A DNA stretch of 64,000 bases from AC-43 sp963728855 (GCA_963728855.1 CAVSLN010000002.1:1-64000), one strand, 5' to 3'; positions 55,725-63,953 are shown, numbered from the stretch's first letter. Numbers and translations: made by a program. The notes: generated by a model from the letters alone, not told the origin.

Positions 55725-56451
55725 GGCGGCCCGGCCTGGTGACAAACACCAACAGGTCCATGTGGATCTTGATGTGGGTGGCGGCGCGCAGGGTGGCGCG
55801 GTCGGTGGGGGTGGCCCGCCAGGTGATGCGTTCCCCGGCGATCGGCGCGGTGATCGCGACGATGTGTTGCAGCAGCCCGAGCCCGGCGTGTCGCGCGGCC
55901 GGGACGAGCAGCCCGCTGTGCTGGGTGTAGGTGTCGTCGGGCTGCATGGGGGCGAACGCGACGATGGTGCAGCCGTCCCGGCCGGTGATCACCCGGCAGG
56001 CGGTGAACAGGTCGCTCGCCTGCGCGGGGCTGAGCCCGCTGGGCCGCCGGGCGGGTGGCCAGGGCAGCACGACGAGCCGGACGGTGCCGGCGACGTGGTC
56101 GACGTCGGTCAGGTCGGCCGGGTCGTCGACGGCCAGGTAGGTGCGTGCGCCGGCACCGGCGGCGCCGGCGAGGGCGGGATCGTGGCCGACCGACACGATG
56201 GTGTCGCCGGGCCGGGTGTAGGAGCCGACCAGCAGCGCCGCCATCCGCGGGGTGAGGCCGTCGGCGAGGTCGTGGCCGTAGGGCGCGTCGATGGCGGCGA
56301 CGCGCCAGATCGCGATCGGCACCGGCGGGTCGCCGGGGACGACGTCGATGTCGCCGGCGGCGATCAGGTGCGCCAGCGCGAACGGGTCGGGCTGCGCGTC
56401 GGCGTCGGAGGACACGGGGACGCGATCGGGTTGGTGCGGTGGTGTGGTCAT
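55717..56451 (-). CDS. Methyltransferase-like Rossmann protein, catalytic motif not seen
   Basis: 244 residues from the ATG at 56451. GSYTRPGDTIVSVGHDPALA parallels the motif I region of the neighbour (DYTRPGDLVLDPLAGIGTTL), but the G-x-G loop is degraded, and no (D/N/S)PP(Y/W) is present; VVLPWPPARRP stands at the matching place. The ending THIKIHMDLLVFVTRPG resembles the last strand of such enzymes. It overlaps the methyltransferase gene by eight bases, so both are translated together. Perhaps a non-catalytic partner subunit. Confidence 0.6.
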   Translation of the reverse strand: MTTPPHQPDRVPVSSDADAQPDPFALAHLIAAGDIDVVPGDPPVPIAIWRVAAIDAPYGHDLADGLTPRMAALLVGSYTRPGDTIVSVGHDPALAGAAGAGARTYLAVDDPADLTDVDHVAGTVRLVVLPWPPARRPSGLSPAQASDLFTACRVITGRDGCTIVAFAPMQPDDTYTQHSGLLVPAARHAGLGLLQHIVAITAPIAGERITWRATPTDRATLRAATHIKIHMDLLVFVTRPGRHG

Positions 56452-56502
56452 GGGCGGGTGTGGCTCCCGCGTCGGGTTGGTGGTGTTCACGCCCACCCAT
56501 GG

Positions 56503-56734
56503 CCCAACTGGGTGCCGGTTTTCGGTGGGGCGGCGCCGGCGCCTACCCAACGGGCACCCAACCGGGCTCGCCGACCCACCCAACTGACGCCGGGGCCGTA
56601 CCCAACTGGCCTCCAGTTGGGTACGGCCGCCACCCAACTGGCCGGTTGGGTACCCAACTGGCGGATCGCCGACGACCCAACTGGCGCATCAATTCCGGCT
56701 GTTCCCGATTCAACCGGACCAACGGCGTAGTTGG
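56503..56734. repeat. CCAACTGG iteron cluster A
   Basis: At least six exact CCAACTGG or CCAGTTGG octamers, each usually within CCCAACTGG, plus variants (CCCAACGGG, CCCAACCGG, CCCAACTGA, GTTGGG). Both orientations occur. The stretch is non-coding by codon pattern. A matching cluster lies at 58628-58862. Confidence 0.85.
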
Positions 56735-56924
56735 GTGCTGGATCGTTTTCGGTGCCGGGGATGTCCGCTGTCGAAGATCGGCGCTTCGCCGCCGCCCCGT
56801 GGTCGGCGTGCCCGGCAGGAAGGTGCGTGCCGAGAGCCGCCGACGCCCGGGGCGACTCGGGCGGGCATGATCGCGGGGCTCGTCAGGAGGTGCCGGTTGC
56901 CGGTACGCCGGGCGCCCGGTGACC

Positions 56925-57115
56925 GCGAGCCGGTACCGGCGACCGGTACTCAAGATCGGCCCGGTCACCGGTCACCGGTCACCGGTCACCGGTACCGGTG
57001 ACCGGTACCGGTACGGCGGCGCGTACCGGTACCGCCCGGTACCGGTCACCGCTCGTACCGGTTCGGCCGGTACCGGTACGCCACGGGCTGGCGCCCGGTA
57101 CCGGTGTCGCCCGGC
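56925..57115. repeat. ACCGGT / GGTACC palindrome cluster, left
   Basis: Over a dozen ACCGGT hexamers, in part as a run (TCACCGG repeated, then GGTACCGGTGACC), overlapping GGTACC and CGGTACCG. The cluster is built of alternating short palindromes and can adopt many hairpins. A partner cluster is at 57565-57760. Confidence 0.85.
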
Positions 57116-57564
57116 CTGCCGGCGGCATAGTGTCCACGCCCCTTTGCGGAGGGCCGCAAGGAATGCGGTCTTCCCGCTGTCACCAACGCATCGTGACCGG
57201 CCGGTGCGGGCAGCACGGGACATGTCGGGCGGCGAGACGGCGGCGGACGCGGGCCGACCGGGCAACGACCATCCCCCACCGAGGCCCGGCCAGATCCGAC
57301 CGGACACCGGTCGCGGCCACCATCTCGGGAGGCATACGCCCAGCTCACGCAGCCGCCGTCGCGCACTGGTCTGCCGGCGTGCCGCTCGTTCAGGGGGGCC
57401 TCGGAGGGTGTCGTGGATGTGAGGCACCCGACGTCGGTCAGGGGCCGAGGTGGCACGTGCGACGATGGCGTATCCGCCTTACGGTTACTGTCCGCAGGCC
57501 CTCGGCGTCGATGAGCCGGCACGGTCAGAACCGGGCTTGTCGCCGGTTGGGGGGCTGCTTGAGC
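57116..57564. other. Unique core between the two ACCGGT clusters
   Basis: About 450 bases without the iterons. Frames are open on both strands, as is common in such GC-rich DNA, but none shows a convincing start or family motif. Smaller inverted elements are present (GCATTCCTTGC-like around 57160). Could be the working centre of an origin, transfer or segregation site. Confidence 0.35.
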
Positions 57565-57760
57565 GGCGCCGGTACCGGCGGTCGCAGGCCGGGACCGGGC
57601 GTACCGGTCGGCGGTACCGGGGCGGCCGGGCGCCGGGTGGCGTACCGGTACCGGTACGCGTGACCGGTACCGGTGGGCGGCCGTGCCGGTGACCGCTCCG
57701 GGCCGCCCGGTACCGGGCCGCACCGGTACCGGTACCGGGCGTCGGTGACCGGCCCGGTGT
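57565..57760. repeat. ACCGGT / GGTACC palindrome cluster, right
   Basis: At least seven ACCGGT hexamers, many as GTACCGGTACC, and several ACCGGG or ACCGGC variants. Non-coding. It mirrors the left cluster across a 450-base core. Confidence 0.85.
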
Positions 57761-57781
57761 CAGCGGGCGTGCGGTAGGGGT

Positions 57782-58723
57782 GTGGCATGGTGGCGCTTAC
57801 CGGCGTTGTTGGTGACCGGCGTGTCCGGGGCCGGCAAGTCGACGGTGGCGCGCCGGCTCAGCGCGTGAGGCCACCGCGCAGTCAGCGCCGACGGCGACGA
57901 CCGGTTGTGCGCGTGGACCACCGTGGACGGCGCTCGCGTCACGCGACCTGAACAGCCGGACGCCGCGTGGCTGGCCGCCCACGAGTGGCGGTGGGATCCG
58001 GCCCGCCTCGACGAGATCATCGCCGAGGCCGCCGGCCAGGGCGTGCCCACGTTGTGGATGTGTGGGCGGGCCGCGAACTTGCTGCGGCTGGCGGACCGGT
58101 TCGACGCGGCGTTCCTGCTGGAGATCGACCAGGAGACGATGCGCACCGGGATGGGCAGCCCGCGGCGGGGCAACGACTTCGGCCGGGTCGGTGACACCCT
58201 CGCCGCCGCGCTGGCCTCACACACCCCGTTTGTGGCGGTCTGGCGCCGGTACGGCGCGGTCAGGATCGACGCGACCGCCGGTGTCGACACGGTCGCGCAG
58301 GAGTTGTTGATGGCCGCCGGATTGGCCGCCCTGCGCCGACCCGAGCGGGGCGACTGCAGCTCTGCCCGACGCGCAGTGCGGCCCGGGCCGGTGCGTGACG
58401 GTGACCGCGGTTGCCGGCCGGGAGTGCTGGCGGCGCGACGGGCGCGCGGCCGGGTACGCCCCGCCCGGCGCCGCGCGAGCGCCCGCGTCCTGCCGACCGC
58501 GTCGCTAACCCACCGCAACCGGTTCCTCGCGGTGGACACCCGCGGGGGCCGGGCCGGGCACAGCCTTGCGTGCGGGAGGGCCGTCGAGGCGTTCGGTGGA
58601 GCGGTTCCGGCTGCCCTGACGGCCCGGCCAGTTGGGCCAGTTGGTCAGGCGTTACCCAACTGGCCCAACTGGGCCCCGTTGAGCTGGGCAAACAGGCGCC
58701 AGTTGGGTGGCCGGCGCGCATAG
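57782..58723 (+). pseudogene. P-loop AAA/kinase-like gene with an in-frame stop and lost 3' end
   Basis: Frame from GTG 57782: LLVTGVSGAGKSTVARRLSA, then TGA at 57866-57868, then GHRAVSADGDDRLCAWTT and on without break: DAAWLAAHEWRWDPARLDEI, PTLWMCGRAANLLRLADRFD, GNDFGRVGDTLAAALASHTP, IDATAGVDTVAQELLMAAGL. The TGA replaces what appears to be a Trp codon (TGG) in relatives, so a single change would restore an intact 180-residue kinase-like protein. Past about 58330 the frame runs on into non-homologous sequence and the iterons. A shorter product could start at TTG or GTG after the stop but would lack the P-loop. Confidence 0.7.
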
Positions 58724-58862
58724 TCGCCGGGTGGTCGTGATCCGCTGCGTGCCTGGCCGGAAACCCGGGCTGAGCTGGCCCAACCAACCCAACTGGGCGC
58801 CTGTTCACCGCCCACCGCCGTGACCGGGTTGGGTGCCTGCTGGTTGGCCAACCAGTTGGGTT
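58628..58862. repeat. CCAACTGG iteron cluster B
   Basis: At least seven exact CCAGTTGG or CCAACTGG octamers, in both orientations, with GGTTGGCCAACCAGTTGGG near 58844-58862 as a larger palindrome. The cluster ends about 80 bases before the HTH gene. Confidence 0.85.
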
Positions 58863-58944
58863 CGCGTGCGCCGATAGAGGGCGACAGGCGCCACCGGCCG
58901 ACACGTCGCGACGGCGCACCCACCCCGACAACCGGGAGCACCCC

Positions 58945-59883
58945 ATGACCAAGCCCACGAACAAGCCGTGGCCGAGTTCCCCGCTGGACGCCGCGCAACA
59001 CGCGTTCGACCTGCTCACCTGCCCACCGGCCCCGCTCGCCTTCGACGGTCGGGGGTTTCCTGGCCTGCCCCAGCGCATCCTTCCGCTCGACGAGCTCAAG
59101 ACGGTTCTCATCGATGACGACACGCCACGCCCGGTCCGCGACGCGGTGTGGCGTGAGCTGGTGACCCGGGCCCGCCGCGACGGCCCTGCCTGGGTGGTCG
59201 CCGCCGCCGGTATCGCGATGCCGGGGCTGCGGCGGATGGCCGGCTTCCTCGCGAAGGGCTGGTACGGCGACTCCAGCGACCGCGACGCCGAGCTGCTCAC
59301 CGGGTTCGTCGAGCGGCTGCGCACGATCGACCTGACCGAACGCCGCATCGTCGGCAAGCTCATCGACGCTGGCGCCCGCGCGGTGAAGCTGGCCCGCGAG
59401 CGTGAGGAGAACCTCGATACGATCCGGGTCCGGGCGACCTGGTCGCTGCCGCCGCGGCATCCGTGGGACCACCCGGACTGGGTCCTTGCCCGGGCGGTGG
59501 CCGCGGCGGTGATCGGCCCGGAGGAGAACCTGCTGATCTCGGCGACCCGACTCGGTCAGGTGCCGTTGCGGGTGGTGGCCGACGAGCTGGGTGTCCCGGT
59601 AGCCCAGGCCGGTGAGTGGCGCTACAAGGCCGAGCAGCGTCTGGTTGAGGCGGTCCACAGCGGCGAATTGGACTGGGACGCGTTGGTCACCGCCGGCATG
59701 CGCAAGGCCGCACGTGCCGTGGCCAACGGCTCATCCACCCCGGCACCCACCCGGACCGTCCACAGCGGACCCGCCGCCGCGACGGCGACGTCGCCGGGCA
59801 CCGTCCGCCCGGCGCGCACACCGAAGGCCGGCGGCCAGACACGACGGCGCACGCGTGGCGCCCTGACCCACCCAACCGGATAG
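58945..59883 (+). CDS. Sigma-region-4-like HTH protein of unknown role
   Basis: 312 residues. It is helical; residues 180-245 (LARAVAAAVIGPEENLLISA, TRLGQVPLRVVADELGVPVA, QAGEWRYKAEQRLVEAVHSG) have the layout of a sigma-factor region 4 HTH. The N-terminal part (MTKPTNKPWPSSPLDAAQHA...) has no known domain. The C-terminus is a basic Thr/Arg/Pro tail. A good GGGAG precedes the ATG. It ends at a textbook terminator. Likely an element regulator. Confidence 0.7.
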   Translation: MTKPTNKPWPSSPLDAAQHAFDLLTCPPAPLAFDGRGFPGLPQRILPLDELKTVLIDDDTPRPVRDAVWRELVTRARRDGPAWVVAAAGIAMPGLRRMAGFLAKGWYGDSSDRDAELLTGFVERLRTIDLTERRIVGKLIDAGARAVKLAREREENLDTIRVRATWSLPPRHPWDHPDWVLARAVAAAVIGPEENLLISATRLGQVPLRVVADELGVPVAQAGEWRYKAEQRLVEAVHSGELDWDALVTAGMRKAARAVANGSSTPAPTRTVHSGPAAATATSPGTVRPARTPKAGGQTRRRTRGALTHPTG

Positions 59884-59918
59884 CTCAACAGCCAAACACG
59901 CACGACAGCACCGCACGC

Positions 59919-59957
59919 GGGGCGACGACCCAGGACACGGGTCGTCGCCCCGTTTTT
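59919..59957 (+). terminator. Rho-independent terminator after the HTH gene
   Basis: GGGGCGACGACCC (59919-59931) and GGGTCGTCGCCCC (59939-59951), 13-bp stem, seven-base loop, then GTTTTTTG. Confidence 0.93.
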
Positions 59958-60074
59958 TGCGTTTCCAGGGCCCGCGACACACGGCCGGCGGCAGCGCCCA
60001 ACCGCAACCGGCCGGTCCGCGGTCGCGCTAGTGGAGCCCGCTGTCCGATCCAGCAGAAGGCTGCGAACGGCCAG

Positions 60075-60380
60075 CGCGTTGACCTGCAGCGGGTCGCAGG
60101 TGCGGTGGTGGTCGGCGAGGTTGGCTCGGGCGGCCTGGGTCGCGGCGTCGTTGGCGGCTTGCGGGCTGCGGGCCATGGATGCGGCCCGGGCGGCGGCCGA
60201 GGCGGTGGCGTTGAGGTCCAGGCGGGTGCCGGCCAGCCGGAAGCAGAAGATCGCGAACAGGGCCATGACCGCGGCCAGCGGCAGCACGAGCACGGCCATC
60301 TCCACCGACACCGACCCCCGGTCGGCCCGCGGGCGCGCCACCCTGCCGGCGCGTCGCCGTGGTCTCATGTGGACAGTCAT
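60075..60380 (-). pseudogene. TadE-like pilus-protein gene, 3' truncated
   Basis: From the ATG at 60380: a basic N-terminus, then RGSVSVEMAVLVLPLAAVMA, the TadE/TadG prepilin-like motif and helix, then LNATASAAARAASMARSPQA. Homology runs out at about HHRTCDPLQVNAL (near 60075), where the usual beta-rich C-terminal half is missing. The open frame continues to 59622, but through the terminator and antisense to the HTH gene, so the tail is not real. Probably a decayed gene. Confidence 0.65.
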
Positions 60381-60410
60381 CGGGTCCTTAGCCTTTGCCT
60401 TCAAGGGAAT

Positions 60411-60833
60411 TCAGGGGTTCAGGGTTTCGACCGGGCCGCTGACGGTCGCGGCGACGGGAAGGTGGAGGAACGGGATCACCGTCATGGCGGTGCCCTTCAC
60501 GGTCACCGTCGCTGTGGCCGGGCCCCGGCTGGTCTGGACGCTCGGGTTGCTGACCAGGTTGCCGTTGATCGCGGCGAGGATGTTGGTCGCGTCGGTGTGG
60601 CCGGCGCCGGCGCTGCCGCCCTGTACGCGGGTGGTTTGCAGGGCGTGGTTGGCCGCGTAGCGGCAGGCCAGTTCGGCCAGGCCCCAGGCGGCCGTCTGGA
60701 CGCCGACCAGCAGCGCGGCGAGCATGACGGCGGTGTAGCCGACCATCTCGACCGAGGTGGAGCCGCGGTCGCTGGACAGCCGTCGACGAAGCCGCCGGCA
60801 TCGGCGCGGTGTCGTCGTGTCGGTGGTCTTCAT
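60411..60833 (-). CDS. TadE-like membrane protein
   Basis: 140 residues from the ATG at 60833. RGSTSVEMVGYTAVMLAALL is the TadE-type cleavage and helix motif; a short outer domain (to VAATVSGPVETLNP) follows. ATGA overlap with the DUF2637 gene stop. In mobile elements such proteins may help cell contact; a role in conjugation is speculation. Confidence 0.75.
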   Translation of the reverse strand: MKTTDTTTPRRCRRLRRRLSSDRGSTSVEMVGYTAVMLAALLVGVQTAAWGLAELACRYAANHALQTTRVQGGSAGAGHTDATNILAAINGNLVSNPSVQTSRGPATATVTVKGTAMTVIPFLHLPVAATVSGPVETLNP

Positions 60834-62161
60834 GTCGTAGCTCCGGTGGTTGTCAGGTCGTGTCCGTTGTGCCGCCACGGCTCGGCGCCGGCGTCACGGT
60901 CGCCCAGCAGCTCGCGGGGCTCGCCAGCGCCGAAGGGTTGTTGATCGTTGACCGGCATGGGACCGGGGCGTGCCTTCGCGTGGGCGTCGCGGTAGCGTCG
61001 GGCGGCGCGCCGCCCGACGCCGGTTGCGTCGTCGGGCCGTCCGGTCGTGCGCGCCAGGTCGGCTCCGGACGGCTCGTGCCCCGTGGCCACGCCGCGTTGC
61101 CATGCCGCGTACATGGCCGCGTCCTCGTCGCTGGTCGGCTCGTACACCGCCGGCGGCTCACCGCCGTCCGAGGACGATGGGTGGGTCCCGGCCGGCGTCA
61201 CGGGGGAGGCACCGGCCGGGACGTCACGGGGTTGCGGCTCGTCCGTACCCACCGCCGCGGTTCCCGGGGACGGCAGGGCGCGGGTCGCAGCGTAGGCAGC
61301 GGCACCGTCAGCGGCCAGCGCGGGCTCGTGACGCTCGCCGGGCTCAGCGGCGGTGGTGGTGGCGGTGGCGGCTAGCCGTGCCGGGGCCAGGTCCGCGTTG
61401 ATCAGGGAGGTGAGGGTGTCGTAGTCGGCTTGCTCGGCGAGCCGGGTGGCGATCTCGTCCAGGTCGTAGACGGCCACGGCGATGTCGGCGGTGGTCGGGT
61501 CGACCGCGGCGCGGATCTTGCGGTGCAGCACGGTGGAGATGGCGCGCTGGCGGCGCTCTCGCCGGATCTGATCGCGGGCCGCCGCGAGCGAGCCGTACAG
61601 ACCGAGTCCGGGGTTGGCCTTGGCGAGGGACTTCGCCCGCAGGGTGAGCCACGGGTGGCGCAGCCAGTGTTCCACGACCTCGTAGGCCGGTGTGGTCGGT
61701 GGCAGGTCGCCGTTGGCGCGCAGCCGGTCGCGGCGCTGGTTTTCGGTGTGCATCAGCCAGACCAGGTAGCCCAGCGCCGACATGCCGGAGAAGAAGGCGC
61801 CCAGCAGGTGGTTGGCGTGGGCCAGCCAGTTGAACGCCACCGCACCGGCCGCGATGGCCGCCGAGAGCAGCCGTGAGGCGATCGCCCGCTCGCCGAGGCG
61901 TCGACGCACGTCGGCGTTGGCCAGCACGACGATGCCGCCGAGCTCCAGTCCCGCGACCGCGGGGATCGCCCACACCAGCGGGATGTCCAGCGCCTGGACC
62001 GCTCCGGAGACCTGGCCGGCCAGGGCGACCAGCAGCACGACGATGTAGAAGGACTGCCGCATCGCGGAGGTACGCCGCACCGCGCGACGCAGCTGCGCGT
62101 CGAAGTCGCCGACGGCGAGGCTGGCGCCCCGGTCGGGCGGATACGTCGACAGGTCGGTCAC
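60830..62161 (-). CDS. DUF2637 membrane protein of integrative elements
   Basis: 443 residues from the GTG at 62161. The N-terminal half has four to five helices (SFYIVVLLVALAGQVSGAVQ, LVWAIPAVAGLELGGIVVLA, AIAAGAVAFNWLAHANHLLG, GAFFSGMSALGYLVWLMHT), the DUF2637 signature. A charged helical part (RRDRLRANGDLPPTTPAYEV...) and a long disordered C-terminal tail follow. DUF2637 proteins are typical of actinobacterial conjugative elements, near FtsK/TraB-type genes. It overlaps both neighbours (GTGA and ATGA). Confidence 0.85.
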   Translation of the reverse strand: MTDLSTYPPDRGASLAVGDFDAQLRRAVRRTSAMRQSFYIVVLLVALAGQVSGAVQALDIPLVWAIPAVAGLELGGIVVLANADVRRRLGERAIASRLLSAAIAAGAVAFNWLAHANHLLGAFFSGMSALGYLVWLMHTENQRRDRLRANGDLPPTTPAYEVVEHWLRHPWLTLRAKSLAKANPGLGLYGSLAAARDQIRRERRQRAISTVLHRKIRAAVDPTTADIAVAVYDLDEIATRLAEQADYDTLTSLINADLAPARLAATATTTAAEPGERHEPALAADGAAAYAATRALPSPGTAAVGTDEPQPRDVPAGASPVTPAGTHPSSSDGGEPPAVYEPTSDEDAAMYAAWQRGVATGHEPSGADLARTTGRPDDATGVGRRAARRYRDAHAKARPGPMPVNDQQPFGAGEPRELLGDRDAGAEPWRHNGHDLTTTGATT

Positions 62162-62403
62162 TCGGTCCTCCGATCATCGCCGGTGGGCGGCGGAAACCCC
62201 TGAGCCGTCAGGACTTCCACCAAGCGCAAGCTGAGGTCATCGGCCAGGTCCGTGCGGCGGCCACCACCGGTGTCGGCGTGGTCGCCGACGCTGTAGGAAT
62301 CCGGTGAAGATGTCGGTTCTGGCGCTGTCGTAGTTGTCGGTCCGAGCCACGCTGACCTCCCGAATGTGCCGCCGAAGATGTCGCTCTCTTCGTGGTGGGG
62401 CAT
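62158..62403 (-). CDS. Small hypothetical protein upstream of DUF2637
   Basis: 81 residues: MPHHEESDIFGGTFGRSAWL..., acidic and Thr/Pro-rich, ending LTAQGFPPPTGDDRRTE. The stop overlaps the DUF2637 start. First gene of the minus-strand unit leading left from the control region. No family known. Confidence 0.65.
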   Translation of the reverse strand: MPHHEESDIFGGTFGRSAWLGPTTTTAPEPTSSPDSYSVGDHADTGGGRRTDLADDLSLRLVEVLTAQGFPPPTGDDRRTE

Positions 62404-62484
62404 GTTGTCGTCCTTCGTTCCAGGTGATCCGCGGGTCTCGGCGGATCGACATGCTGCGGTGTCTGTACTTGCGTGTCGCGGCGA

Positions 62485-62542
62485 CCGACAAGTAGGCGGC
62501 CAACCGACACGTGACCGACAGATGCACCGGCCTGACCGACAA
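62485..62542 (+). repeat. Four direct ACCGACA motifs
   Basis: ACCGACA at 62485-62491, 62504-62510, 62515-62521 and 62536-62542. Start-to-start distances are 19, 11 and 21, close to one or two turns of DNA, as in an operator bound on one face. Confidence 0.8.
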
Positions 62543-62554
62543 CTTCGGTGAATC

Positions 62555-62572
62555 CCTACAGACGTGTAGGGA
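62555..62572. promoter_or_regulatory. Short hairpin or operator
   Basis: CCCTACA (62555-62561), loop GACG, TGTAGGG (62566-62572). Confidence 0.6.
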
Positions 62573-62604
62573 GACCGGTGAAGATGCCCACCCGGGAACC
62601 GTGG

Positions 62605-62662
62605 TACTTGCCCATTTCCGACACGTCCCGCTTTCCTGTTTGCCACGGTAGTTGCCCATTTC
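62605..62662 (+). repeat. 14-base direct repeat TA(C/G)TTGCCCATTTC
   Basis: Copies at 62605-62618 and 62649-62662, 44 bases apart, about four turns of DNA. Only one base differs. Confidence 0.8.
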
Positions 62663-62834
62663 TTGTTGCTCGCTATCCACCCACCCATGCCGACGCTGCA
62701 ACTGGCATTCGGAGGAGGTGCTCAGTAGGTAACAAGAGGTCCAGACTGGCTCGGACGAGCCAGCAGAACGATCACGCTGTCCCATCCAGGCTCTGACCGG
62801 CCCTCGCGCTACCGTCGAGATAGGAACCCCCGGA

Positions 62835-63953
62835 ATGGAGAGCGTCATCATGGCTTCCCTGGAACTTGGACCGGGCAATCTCGAACAACCACACCGCTTG
62901 CCGAAGGCCAAGGCGACGACGTCGTCCGAGAAGGTACGACGAAGCGAAGCCAGCGAAACCAGGTTGAGCAAGCGAGACCTGGAGCGGTTCGCTGAGGCTG
63001 TTGGCGACGAAGCCGAGGAGTCCGGGGCGAACAGGATGTCGGACGAGCCGGTGTTCGTCCGGCCGCCCAAGACCAAGGAGAGTCCCTTGCCGGGCAAGCC
63101 GGACGAGCCGGTGTTCGTCCGGCCGCCCAAGACCAAGGAGAGTCCCTTGCCGGGCAAGCCGGACGAGCCGGTGTTCGTCCGGCCGTACAAGACCAAGGAG
63201 AGTCCCTTGCCGGGCAAGCCGGACGAGCCGGTGTTCGTCCGGCCGCCCAAGACCGCCCCGTCGCCCATCCACAAGACCTGGCTGAAGAAGGAGCCCACCC
63301 CGATCACGCCGTCACTCCTGCGTGAGCAGAGCGCCCCGTCGCCCATCCACAAGACCTGGCTGAAGAAGGGGCCCACCCTGATCACGCCGTCACCCCAGCA
63401 CGGAACCGAAGGGACAACATGGAACGCCGCGAGGCTGCGGCTCGGGCGGGTAAGCAAGATCAAGTCGACTGCGACCCGCGAGGGTGTTGACGTCCTCCCG
63501 CCGCTGATTTGGTCTGCGTTCAACGACCAGGGCCCGAAGCGGCGTGAGTTCCGGCGGTTGTTCGAGTCAGCCGGGTCGGCGATCAAGAGCGAGAGCGCGG
63601 AGGTGCGGGACGACGTCCTCGGGGAGATCTGGGAGCGAGCCGCTGATGCTGTCGCAAGTCGCATAACCCAGGCCAACACGCGTCTGATGATGGCCGATGC
63701 GCTGGAGGTATGGCTGATCCACGCATGGGCGCAGAGGGAGTCGGGGAGTCCGCCCACGCCGTCGCAAAGCTCACTTGGAGACAAGTTTGTTGAGGCCGTG
63801 AAGGATCTTCCGGTAGAGATGCTGAAGGAACTTGACCAGACGCTCTTGCTCGACCAACTGGGTCCGTTCCTCCAGTTCATTGTCCCACCGACGAGCTTCA
63901 TCTCGGCCGTCCTCTATGCCTGCGATCTTCTGCGGGCGGCGAAGGGGATGTAG
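62835..63953 (+). CDS. Repeat-rich protein of unknown function
   Basis: 372 residues from the ATG at 62835 (a second ATG is at 62850). Three parts: a charged N-terminus (1-68); a repeat block with three full copies of a DEPVFVRPPKTKESPLPGKP unit and a partial fourth (69-140), then two copies of APSPIHKTWLKK(E/G)PT(P/L)IT (141-195); and a helical C-terminal domain (about 205-372: NAARLRLGRVSKIKSTATRE, WSAFNDQGPKRREFRRLFES, DALEVWLIHAWAQRES, LGPFLQFIVPPTSFISAVLY). The repeats are proline-rich PxxP-like linear motifs of a kind that binds partner proteins. No family recognised. Base composition is lower in GC than the host part, a sign of transfer. Confidence 0.75.
   Translation: MESVIMASLELGPGNLEQPHRLPKAKATTSSEKVRRSEASETRLSKRDLERFAEAVGDEAEESGANRMSDEPVFVRPPKTKESPLPGKPDEPVFVRPPKTKESPLPGKPDEPVFVRPYKTKESPLPGKPDEPVFVRPPKTAPSPIHKTWLKKEPTPITPSLLREQSAPSPIHKTWLKKGPTLITPSPQHGTEGTTWNAARLRLGRVSKIKSTATREGVDVLPPLIWSAFNDQGPKRREFRRLFESAGSAIKSESAEVRDDVLGEIWERAADAVASRITQANTRLMMADALEVWLIHAWAQRESGSPPTPSQSSLGDKFVEAVKDLPVEMLKELDQTLLLDQLGPFLQFIVPPTSFISAVLYACDLLRAAKGM
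63041..63392 (+). repeat. Two sets of 60-bp tandem repeats inside the gene
   Basis: Set 1: units at 63041-63100, 63101-63160, 63161-63220 and a partial one to 63254, nearly identical (one CC to TA change codes Pro to Tyr). Set 2: units at 63255-63314 and 63333-63392. Such near-identity suggests recent expansion. Confidence 0.95.

Larger units (their letters stand above)
62404..62834. promoter_or_regulatory. Divergent control region of the element
   Basis: 431 bases between the DUF2637 unit and the repeat protein, visibly lower in GC than the host part. It holds four direct ACCGACA motifs, a short hairpin and a 14-base direct repeat, listed separately. Divergent promoters are expected here. 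Confidence 0.6.

Noticed and set aside
54687..56451. Full restriction-modification system
   Set aside because: No endonuclease-like gene or specificity subunit seen in the window next to the methyltransferase.
56972..57427. Minus-strand frame with a DSGKTAFLAALRKG segment that recalls a P-loop
   Set aside because: No glycine-rich loop (GxxxxGK), no start or family support; it spans the ACCGGT iterons.
59622..60074. C-terminal extension of the truncated TadE-like gene
   Set aside because: It would cross a strong terminator and run antisense to the HTH gene; sequence looks random.
63041..63392. CRISPR-like array in the last gene
   Set aside because: Units are contiguous 60-bp repeats in frame, with no unique spacers.
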